From positions 1 to 7,062 of the forward strand of contig JAIVGT010000107.1 in NCBI GenBank assembly GCA_020201485.1: 7,062 nucleotides of DNA, given 5' to 3'. Source of the stretch: Halobacteriales archaeon (GTDB lineage Archaea; Thermoplasmatota; SW-10-69-26; JACQPN01; JAIVGT01). Below, piece after piece: positions 1 to 4,886 of this stretch. The number at the start of each line of letters is the position of its first letter. Within the stretch, counting starts at the first letter, position 1. Under the pieces are notes generated by a model, which was given only the letters and a program-made list of their open reading frames with translations, made no database searches and was not told the DNA's origin. A program made the translations under genes and the position numbers.

Positions 1-885
1 GTCCACCTGCGTCCCACGGCTGGAGAAGCTGCACAACGCGCGGGCGCTGTCGGTGCACGCGACGGCGATGGCGCGGTCGTACGCGCCCGGGTAGGAGACG
101 CAGCTCGCGCACGGCCCGTCGTTCCCGGCCGCCGCGACGACGAGGGCCCCTTGCGCCCAGGCGTAGTCCACGGCGTCGGCAAGCACGGTCGAGCCGAGCG
201 TGCTGCCCAGGCTGAGGCTGATGACGGTGCGCGGGCCTTGGTCTGCGCACCAGCGGATGCCGCTGGCGACCATGCTCGCGTAGCCGCTGCCCGTGGCGTC
301 GAGGACCTTGGCCGCGCGCAGCGCCACGTTCCCCATGCCGGCGACGAGCGCCTCGTTGCCGATGCGCGCCGCGGCCGTGCCGGAGACGTGCGTGCCGTGG
401 CCGTGGTCGTCGGTCGGGTCGGTGTCGTTGTTCACGAAGTCGAACCCCCCGAGCCAGGCGCCGGCCAGGTCGGTGTGCGTGGCGCGCACCCCGGTGTCCA
501 CGACGCAGACCGTCGCGTCCGCGCTGCCGCGCCACGCGTCCCAGACCACGTCGGCGCGCACCTGCGCCGGCCCGTACTGGCTGGCGTACAGCGGGTCATC
601 CGGGACGGCATCGACGAACCGCAGCAACGGATCGGGCTCGACGTAGCGCAGCGCGCGGTCGGCGCGGGCCTGCGCCAGGAAGCCGGAAGCGTCCGTTGCC
701 TCGACGACCGCAACGCCGAGCCGCGCATCGGTCCGCACGACATGCGCGCCGTGCAGGCCCGCGCCCGGCAGCGTGCCGTGCAGGCCGACGACGTAGCGCG
801 CGGCTTGCGGCGCGGGCGCGTCCCCGGCGACCAGCGGTACGGCGAGCAGGAGGAGCGTGACCACCGCGACCGCGACGCGCAACAT
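1..885 (-). CDS. Secreted subtilisin-like serine protease (S8, thermitase type), 3' end cut by window edge
   Basis: A secreted endopeptidase precursor; 295 residues are visible and the frame runs off the left edge. It opens with a Sec-type signal peptide (about residues 1-20, hydrophobic core VVTLLLLAVPLVA, no twin arginine, no lipobox). A short I9-like propeptide follows (about 29-91, ending YVEPDP). The catalytic domain starts near PDDPLYASQYGP, which is typical of thermitase/fervidolysin-like enzymes. Visible active-site residues are Asp130 in VVDTG, His163 in DDHGHGTHVSGT and the oxyanion-hole Asn255 in AAAGN. The catalytic Ser (GTSMA) should lie beyond the window. Cysteines are frequent near the active-site loops (127, 213, 259, 262, 277, 285), with a CxxC at 259-262, suggesting disulfides. 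The ATG at 885 is chosen because it directly precedes the signal peptide. It lies 60 bases after folD, with a stem-loop in the gap. Family certain; substrate unknown. Confidence 0.93.
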   Translation of the reverse strand, partial: MLRVAVAVVTLLLLAVPLVAGDAPAPQAARYVVGLHGTLPGAGLHGAHVVRTDARLGVAVVEATDASGFLAQARADRALRYVEPDPLLRFVDAVPDDPLYASQYGPAQVRADVVWDAWRGSADATVCVVDTGVRATHTDLAGAWLGGFDFVNNDTDPTDDHGHGTHVSGTAAARIGNEALVAGMGNVALRAAKVLDATGSGYASMVASGIRWCADQGPRTVISLSLGSTLGSTVLADAVDYAWAQGALVVAAAGNDGPCASCVSYPGAYDRAIAVACTDSARALCSFSSRGTQVD

Positions 886-908
886 GTTGCGGCGAGAGGC
901 GGCGCTCG

Positions 909-915
909 CCTTGAG
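909..915 (-). promoter_or_regulatory. Possible weak TATA-like box for the left-edge subtilase
   Basis: On the minus strand CTCAAGG is centred 27 bases upstream of the ATG at 885, where an archaeal TATA box would sit for a leaderless transcript. It resembles TTGAAGG, at the same distance before the folD GTG. The match to a real TATA box is poor, so the call rests mainly on position. Confidence 0.25.
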
Positions 916-922
916 CCGGTGC

Positions 923-944
923 GTTGTCCGCGGCGACGGACAAC
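923..944. other. Perfect 8-bp stem, 6-nt loop inverted repeat between folD and the subtilase
   Basis: GTTGTCCG (923-930) and CGGACAAC (937-944) are exact inverted repeats around a 6-base loop. The element starts one base after the folD stop codon and ends 38 bases before the subtilase ATG. No T-rich run follows it on the minus strand, so a terminator of the usual kind is not well supported. An operator, an mRNA 3'-end structure for folD or a leader hairpin for the subtilase are alternatives. Confidence 0.6.
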
Positions 945-945
945 C

Positions 946-1824
946 TCAGCCTGGCTGCAGGCCCGCTGCGCGCACCGTGTTGCGCAGGAGCATGGCGATG
1001 GTCATCGGGCCAACCCCGCCCGGGACGGGGCTGAGCCAGCCTGCGAGCTCGGCGACCGCCGGGTCCACGTCGCCCACGACGCGTTCGCCCTTGGGATGCG
1101 TGGGGTCGAGGACGCGGTTGATGCCCACGTCCACGACCGCCGCGCCGCGCTTCACCATCTGGGGCTGGACGAAGCGCGCCTTGCCCATCGCTGCCACGAG
1201 GATGTCCGCCACGCGCGCCTGCATGTGGAGGTGCTTCGTCTGGGAGTGGCAGAGGGTCACGGTCGCGTCGGCGCGCGGCCCCTTCTGCGAGAGCATGACG
1301 CTCAACGGCCGGCCCACGGTCGGACCGCGCCCGAGGATGACGACGTGCGCGCCCGGGATGGGCACGTCGTTCGCCGCCAGGAGCGCGACCACGCCGGCCG
1401 GCGTGCAGGGCTCGAAGCGCGGCTTGCCCGCCAGGAGCCGGCCGAGGTTCTCCGGGTGGAAGCCATCGACGTCCTTCCGCGCCGGCACGCGGAGCAGGAC
1501 GCGCTCCTCGTCGAGGTGCTTCGGAAGCGGGAGCTGGACGAGGATGCCGTGCACCGCCGGGTCGCGCGCCAGCTTGTCCACGATGCCGAGGACGTCGGCT
1601 TCGGGCGCGGTCGCGGGCAGGCGGTGCGTGTCGCCCTGGATGCCGCACTCCTCCGCCGCTTTCGTCTTGTTGCGCACGTACACCGCGCTCGCCGGGTCGT
1701 CGCCCACGAGCACGACCTGGAGGTTGGGCCGCACACCGCGGCGCTCCAGCGCTTGCGCCTCGTCGCGCACCTCGCCGCGCACGCGCTCGGCCAGGGCCTT
1801 GCCGTCGAGGACGCGCGCGGGCAC
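946..1824 (-). CDS. folD: Bifunctional methylenetetrahydrofolate dehydrogenase / methenyltetrahydrofolate cyclohydrolase FolD
   Basis: A cytoplasmic enzyme that interconverts 5,10-methylene-, 5,10-methenyl- and 10-formyl-tetrahydrofolate, feeding purine synthesis and other one-carbon reactions. The product is 292 aa, the usual family length. Visible signatures are Y49-x3-K53 (YVRNK, catalytic Lys), Q97 in VQLPLP, D118/D120 in KDVDGFHPENLG, PCTPAGV at 139-145, the dinucleotide-binding GRGPTVGRP at 165-173, VDVGIN at 231-236 and PVPGGVGPMTIAMLL near 267-280. All expected catalytic residues are present. The GTG at 1824 is chosen because MPARVLDGKALA matches the usual FolD N terminus. An in-frame TTG at 1854 overlaps the upstream stop TGA and would add ten residues from a 12-bp repeat. 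Starts farther upstream would overlap the upstream subtilase. No clear Shine-Dalgarno is seen. FolD implies folate-based rather than purely methanopterin-based C1 chemistry; its place between two proteases has no obvious functional meaning. Confidence 0.96.
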   Translation of the reverse strand: MPARVLDGKALAERVRGEVRDEAQALERRGVRPNLQVVLVGDDPASAVYVRNKTKAAEECGIQGDTHRLPATAPEADVLGIVDKLARDPAVHGILVQLPLPKHLDEERVLLRVPARKDVDGFHPENLGRLLAGKPRFEPCTPAGVVALLAANDVPIPGAHVVILGRGPTVGRPLSVMLSQKGPRADATVTLCHSQTKHLHMQARVADILVAAMGKARFVQPQMVKRGAAVVDVGINRVLDPTHPKGERVVGDVDPAVAELAGWLSPVPGGVGPMTIAMLLRNTVRAAGLQPG

Positions 1825-1845
1825 GCGGGGCGGAACGCGGGGCGG
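1823..1845. repeat. 12-bp tandem duplication at the folD start
   Basis: The 11-mer ACGCGGGGCGG occurs at 1823-1833 and again at 1835-1845, a 12-base period. Read on the minus strand in the folD frame it gives a PPRV PPRV pattern just ahead of the conserved N terminus. It fills most of the 26-base gap between the large subtilase stop and the folD GTG, which argues that folD protein does not begin upstream of it. Confidence 0.6.
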
Positions 1846-1847
1846 GG

Positions 1848-1854
1848 CCTTCAA
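1848..1854 (-). promoter_or_regulatory. Possible TATA-like box for folD
   Basis: TTGAAGG on the minus strand is centred 27 bases upstream of the GTG at 1824 and overlaps the stop codon of the preceding subtilase gene. It is the only AT-enriched patch close to the folD start. The spacing suits a leaderless archaeal transcript, but the sequence is a weak TATA match and read-through from the upstream gene is equally possible. Confidence 0.25.
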
Positions 1855-4142
1855 CCCACCGCGCCGGTCGCCACGACGGCGAAGCTCTGCGGCCCGCTCG
1901 GCACGTCCCCGCCGCTCACGGTGACGGTCCAGTCGCCTTCCAGCGGCGCGGCCAGCTCGATGCCCTCGGCGTTGTTCACGTGGTCCGCCAGCGGCACGAG
2001 GGGCAGGCTCGCGTCCTTGAGCCACAGGTTGCCGGCGTACGTGAGCCCGGCCGGATCGGTGACCACGAGGTCGAGGTCGTTCACGAGCGCCGGGTCCGCG
2101 CCGGCCGCGCCCGCGACGTCGGTCCAGGCGAGCACGACGCGCAGCGGCTGATCCGCGCCGACGTGGACGGTGAAGCTCTGCGAATCACCCGAGCCCAAGC
2201 CCGCGGCCTCGTCCTCGAACCACAGGCCCTGCCCGCCGGCGAAGGGGAGCACCTGCGCCAGGTCGAGCCGGCCCCAGCCCTGCGCCGGGTTGGGGAAGGA
2301 GCCGATGGGGCCGAGGAAGGTGCTGGAGCCGGGGATGCGGCCGAGCCCGCTCAGGAGGGCGGCGCCGTTCGGCTCGGAGGCGAGCGCGCCGAGGTAGAGG
2401 CCGGGGTGCGCGCCCGCGCCGGTCATCTCGTGGCCGCTGGCGAAGAACAGGGCGCGGACGAGGGCCGTGCTCGGGTCGATGGCCGGGCCGCTGCCGGCGA
2501 AGCCGCCCGGCCAGTAGCCCTTGGCGAAGTAGTCCCGGAGGAGCGCGGCAGCGGCGGCGGCGGTGGGCGTGGCCATGCTCGTGCCGCTCTCGCACACGTA
2601 CTGGTTCGTCGAGCCCTGGAGCGCGCTCATGAGGCACTCGCCGGGCGCGGCGATGTCGGGCTTGAGCCGGCCGTCGAGCGCCGGGCCGGTGCTGCTGAAG
2701 GTGCTGAGGTCCTCGATGTTCCCGCTGTTCGTGTTCTTGCCGCTGGCCACGCTCAGCACGTCCTTGGCCAGGCTCTCCGGGCGCATGCCGGCGGTGCCGG
2801 TGTTGCCCGCGCTGCGCGTGATGACGAAGTCGCGGTGCGCGCTGACGTAGGCGTCGTGCTGCCGCGACACGTCGGTGTAGGCGAAGCCGGTGCTGCTGCC
2901 CCAGGAGTTGCTGTTCACGCGCGCGCCGAGGGCGTAGGCCGGGGCCCACATCAGGCTGTAGTCGTTCGGGACCTGGAAGCTGGTGCCGATGACGATGTCG
3001 CACACGGCGAGCTTGGCCGCGTAGGCGCCGCTGTCGTGGTTGTCCGGCTGGCCCCAGGGCGCGATGTCCCCGGCGATCGTGCCCCCGGTGTGCGTGCCGT
3101 GGCCGTCGCCGTCGTCGAAGTCGCCCTTCGTCGTGCCGCCCTCCACGGGCGCGTAGTAGAGCGCGACCTTGCGGTGCAGCGGGTTGGCCTGCTGGAACGT
3201 GACCGTGGGGTTCGCCGGGTCGTTGAACATGTCGTGGACCATGCGCGCCGTGCCCGCGGTGCCGGTCGTGTCCACGCCCGTGTCGCAGATGCTCACGACC
3301 TGGCTGGAGCCGTCCACGCCCTGCAGGTTCAGCGTGCGCGTGTTCGGGTCGCCGCCCTGCACGATGGCCGTGGCGTGCTCGTTGTCCGTGCCCACGGAAC
3401 CGGGCGTGGGCTCGAGCCAGGCGACGCTGTCGAGCTGCGCGATGCGCGCGGCCTGGGACGCGTCGGCGCGCACCTTGATGATGCCTTCCAACCCGGCCAC
3501 GCTGCCCGTGTCGAGGACGGAGGCACCGGTCGCGGCGATGGCGCGAGCCGCGGCGGCGAGGTCCTCGTCCGGGAAGGTGAGCACGGTCAGGGATTGCGCG
3601 CCCTCGGCGGCGAGGATGCCGGGCGCGAGCTTGTAGCCTGCATGGTAGGGGCCGATGAAGGCCACGCCGGGCAGGCCTGCCATGCTCGCGCGGGGGCGCA
3701 CGACGAAGCTGTCCGCGGGCAGGTAGTCGTACACGGTGGCGGCGCGGTCGAGGGCGTCGCGCCATCCCTGCTGGACGGGGCCGCGGAAGCTGACGAGGCG
3801 GTGCCCGGCATCGGGGCTGCGCAGCGGGCTGGGCACGATGCCATCGCCGGCCTGCGGGTCGAAGCGGAACGCGCCGCGGCCCGTCGTGAGGCGAAGCGGC
3901 TCGACGGCGAAGCCTTGCGCGCGCAGCGCCTGGGCGCTGGCCGGGCTGGCGTGGGCCGTGGCGAAGGCGCCGTACGCATCGACCAGGTGCGCGCCGGCGA
4001 GCGGGATGGCCTGCTCACCGTGGGCGCCGCGCACGAGGACGAGGTCGCCGGACATGGGCGCGGCTGGAGCCACGATGGGCGCGAGCGGCACGAGCAGGGC
4101 CAGCGCGGCAAGCAGGCGGAGGGAACGGGTCGTCGGGCGCAT
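1851..4142 (-). CDS. Secreted subtilisin-like serine protease, Kp43-like S8 family
   Basis: A complete 763-residue secreted endopeptidase precursor. The N terminus is a Sec-type signal peptide (MRPTTRSLR, then a Leu/Ala core to about residue 28; no RR pair). Residues of about 30-250 form a long N-terminal prodomain. The catalytic domain (about 265-635) has Asp287 in ICDTG, His348 in GDGHGTHTGGT, oxyanion Asn447 in SAGN and nucleophile Ser522 in GTSMATP, all intact. LKPDIAAPGE just before the Ser region is typical of the family. The C-terminal 125 residues are a beta-sandwich-like domain (VVLAWTD, VNDLDLVVTDP, NNAEGIEL, GDWTVTVSG) of the kind that follows Kp43-type catalytic domains. Cys503 and Cys517 bracket the loop before Ser522 and could form a disulfide. 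No C-terminal anchor is seen. The ATG at 4142 is the one that yields a signal peptide; longer starts run into the zinc-ribbon gene. It lies 32 bases after that gene and 26 before folD. Substrate unknown. Confidence 0.95.
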   Translation of the reverse strand: MRPTTRSLRLLAALALLVPLAPIVAPAAPMSGDLVLVRGAHGEQAIPLAGAHLVDAYGAFATAHASPASAQALRAQGFAVEPLRLTTGRGAFRFDPQAGDGIVPSPLRSPDAGHRLVSFRGPVQQGWRDALDRAATVYDYLPADSFVVRPRASMAGLPGVAFIGPYHAGYKLAPGILAAEGAQSLTVLTFPDEDLAAAARAIAATGASVLDTGSVAGLEGIIKVRADASQAARIAQLDSVAWLEPTPGSVGTDNEHATAIVQGGDPNTRTLNLQGVDGSSQVVSICDTGVDTTGTAGTARMVHDMFNDPANPTVTFQQANPLHRKVALYYAPVEGGTTKGDFDDGDGHGTHTGGTIAGDIAPWGQPDNHDSGAYAAKLAVCDIVIGTSFQVPNDYSLMWAPAYALGARVNSNSWGSSTGFAYTDVSRQHDAYVSAHRDFVITRSAGNTGTAGMRPESLAKDVLSVASGKNTNSGNIEDLSTFSSTGPALDGRLKPDIAAPGECLMSALQGSTNQYVCESGTSMATPTAAAAAALLRDYFAKGYWPGGFAGSGPAIDPSTALVRALFFASGHEMTGAGAHPGLYLGALASEPNGAALLSGLGRIPGSSTFLGPIGSFPNPAQGWGRLDLAQVLPFAGGQGLWFEDEAAGLGSGDSQSFTVHVGADQPLRVVLAWTDVAGAAGADPALVNDLDLVVTDPAGLTYAGNLWLKDASLPLVPLADHVNNAEGIELAAPLEGDWTVTVSGGDVPSGPQSFAVVATGAVG

Positions 4143-4144
4143 GC

Positions 4145-4173
4145 GGCTCGCGCGCGCGACCCCTCCGCGAGCC
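4145..4173 (-). promoter_or_regulatory. Leader stem-loop with Shine-Dalgarno-like loop before the large subtilase
   Basis: GGCTCGCG (4145-4152) and CGCGAGCC (4166-4173) are exact inverted repeats separated by 13 bases. On the minus strand the hairpin ends two bases before the ATG at 4142, and its loop begins GAGGGG, a Shine-Dalgarno-like run. In linear form that run is about 17 bases from the ATG, too far for normal use; folding would change that geometry. Alternating CG in the stem raises the chance of a coincidental match. Confidence 0.4.
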
Positions 4174-4178
4174 CTTAA
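4173..4178 (-). promoter_or_regulatory. Possible TATA-like box for the large subtilase
   Basis: TTAAGG on the minus strand is centred about 33 bases upstream of the ATG at 4142 and includes the TAA stop of the zinc-ribbon gene. It is the only AT-rich spot in the gap. If used, transcription would start about six bases before the ATG. Co-transcription with the upstream gene is the alternative. Confidence 0.3.
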
Positions 4179-4810
4179 CGCTTCTCTGGAGAGCGCCGGT
4201 CGGTGCGGCGGCGCCCTGCCTTGGGCCGCAGCGGCCGGCCGAAGATGCGCACGATGTCCTTGGCCTCCGCGCTCCCGGTGTGCAGCGTGCCGTCGCGCGT
4301 CTTGATGGTATGGATGTAGATGCGCAGGCGGTCGAGGTCCAGCTCGTCGCCGACGTTGAACGCGTCGTGCGGGCTGACCTGGACGCTCTTGCTGATGGTC
4401 TTGCGGCCCATGTTCACGCTGAACTTCACCGCGAACTGCTCCCAGTCCACGGCCCACACGGTGGCGATGTCGCCGGCCTGCGCCTTGCGCACGCGCTTGC
4501 CGTCGCGGCGGTCGAGGGCGCGCACCTGCACCTGCTTGTCCCCGGCGACCATCTCGTCGTCGAGGCTGAGCTCGTCCTCGGCGGGCAGGCTGACGCTGAC
4601 GCGCTGGCTCTCGTTCCCGCTGCTGATGATGACCGGGATGTCCACGACCTTGGCCGCGGGCAGGATGGCCCGGTGCACGCGCTTGCACTCCCGGCAGCGC
4701 ACGGTCGCGTCCCCGGCGGCGCTCGCGGCCTGGAGCACGTCGTGGAGCTGGTCCTCCCCGCAGTCGGGGCAACGGACCACGGCTGCCTCGGGGCCGGCGC
4801 GGCGGGGCAT
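4175..4810 (-). CDS. HVO_0476-family archaeal zinc-ribbon protein
   Basis: A cytoplasmic archaeal protein of unknown molecular role; 211 aa, close to the length I recall for the family. Two CxxC pairs (Cys14/Cys17 in CPDC, Cys39/Cys42 in CREC) form an N-terminal zinc ribbon. Then comes a beta-rich region of about 55-190 with the pattern I associate with HVO_0476: VVDIPVIISS, DEMVAGD near 85-91, VWAVDWEQFAVKFSVN near 118-133, FNVGDELDLD near 151-160 and a closing AKDIVRIFGR near 183-192. The last 15 residues are strongly basic, suggesting nucleic acid or ribosome contact (inference). The ATG at 4810 is chosen because it sits just before the zinc ribbon and has an AT-rich box 26 bases upstream. 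A start at 4930 would add 40 low-complexity residues and overlap moeA. The gene is divergent from moeA and lies 32 bases upstream of the large subtilase. Family assignment is from memory of the pattern. Confidence 0.88.
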   Translation of the reverse strand: MPRRAGPEAAVVRCPDCGEDQLHDVLQAASAAGDATVRCRECKRVHRAILPAAKVVDIPVIISSGNESQRVSVSLPAEDELSLDDEMVAGDKQVQVRALDRRDGKRVRKAQAGDIATVWAVDWEQFAVKFSVNMGRKTISKSVQVSPHDAFNVGDELDLDRLRIYIHTIKTRDGTLHTGSAEAKDIVRIFGRPLRPKAGRRRTDRRSPEKR

Positions 4811-4832
4811 GGCCGGGGGATGCGGCTCATGG

Positions 4833-4840
4833 CTATGAAG
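4833..4840 (-). promoter_or_regulatory. TATA-like box for the zinc-ribbon gene
   Basis: CTTCATAG on the minus strand is centred 26.5 bases upstream of the ATG at 4810, the spacing expected for an archaeal TATA box when transcription begins at the start codon. No Shine-Dalgarno sequence precedes the ATG, which agrees with a leaderless transcript. It is one of only two AT-rich patches in the 76-base divergent gap. Confidence 0.45.
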
Positions 4841-4857
4841 GTGAGGGTGCCGACAAG

Positions 4858-4865
4858 CCTTATCT
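4858..4865 (+). promoter_or_regulatory. TATA-like box for moeA-tatA
   Basis: CCTTATCT is centred 25.5 bases upstream of the moeA ATG at 4887, preceded by AAG that could act as part of a BRE. It stands out in very GC-rich DNA, and there is no Shine-Dalgarno in front of moeA, so a leaderless mRNA starting at or near the ATG is the simplest reading. Position and base composition are seen; function is inferred. Confidence 0.5.
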
Positions 4866-4871
4866 CCGGCT

Positions 4872-4881
4872 GGGCATGCCC
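4872..4881. promoter_or_regulatory. 10-bp palindrome GGGCATGCCC between the moeA TATA-like box and ATG
   Basis: A perfect 10-base palindrome lies at about -15 to -6 relative to the moeA ATG. If the mRNA is leaderless, this is inside the core promoter, where a bound repressor would block initiation. A second, overlapping-start palindrome CCCATGGG occupies 4884-4891. Either could be chance in GC-rich DNA. Confidence 0.3.
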
Positions 4882-4886
4882 GCCCC

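Noticed and set aside
923..944. Intrinsic terminator after folD
   Set aside because: The stem-loop is real in sequence, but no T-rich run follows on the minus strand, so I list it as an inverted repeat only.
596..1648. Minus-strand 350-codon frame across folD and the subtilase
   Set aside because: Out of frame with both real genes on the same strand; low-complexity and without motifs.
1825..2025. N-terminal extension of FolD to 359 residues
   Set aside because: It overlaps the subtilase C-terminal domain in another frame and adds nothing FolD-like; the conserved N terminus begins at 1824.
151..2151. Plus-strand open frame of 666 codons
   Set aside because: It is antisense to the small subtilase, folD and the end of the large subtilase, all of which carry full family motifs. 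Its translation is Arg/Ala/His/Val-rich without any recognisable domain, typical of antisense frames in GC-rich DNA.
4060..4142. Tat export of the neighbouring subtilases, as in haloarchaea
   Set aside because: Neither signal peptide has a twin-arginine motif (MRPTTRSLR and MLRVAVAVV), so Sec export is the better reading despite nearby tat genes.
1980..4178. Plus-strand open frame of 732 codons
   Set aside because: Antisense to the large subtilase over its whole length; low-complexity translation and no motif.
4143..4772. N-terminal extension of the large subtilase to 973 residues
   Set aside because: It would overlap the zinc-ribbon gene out of frame. The ATG at 4142 gives a proper signal peptide, so the extension is not coding.
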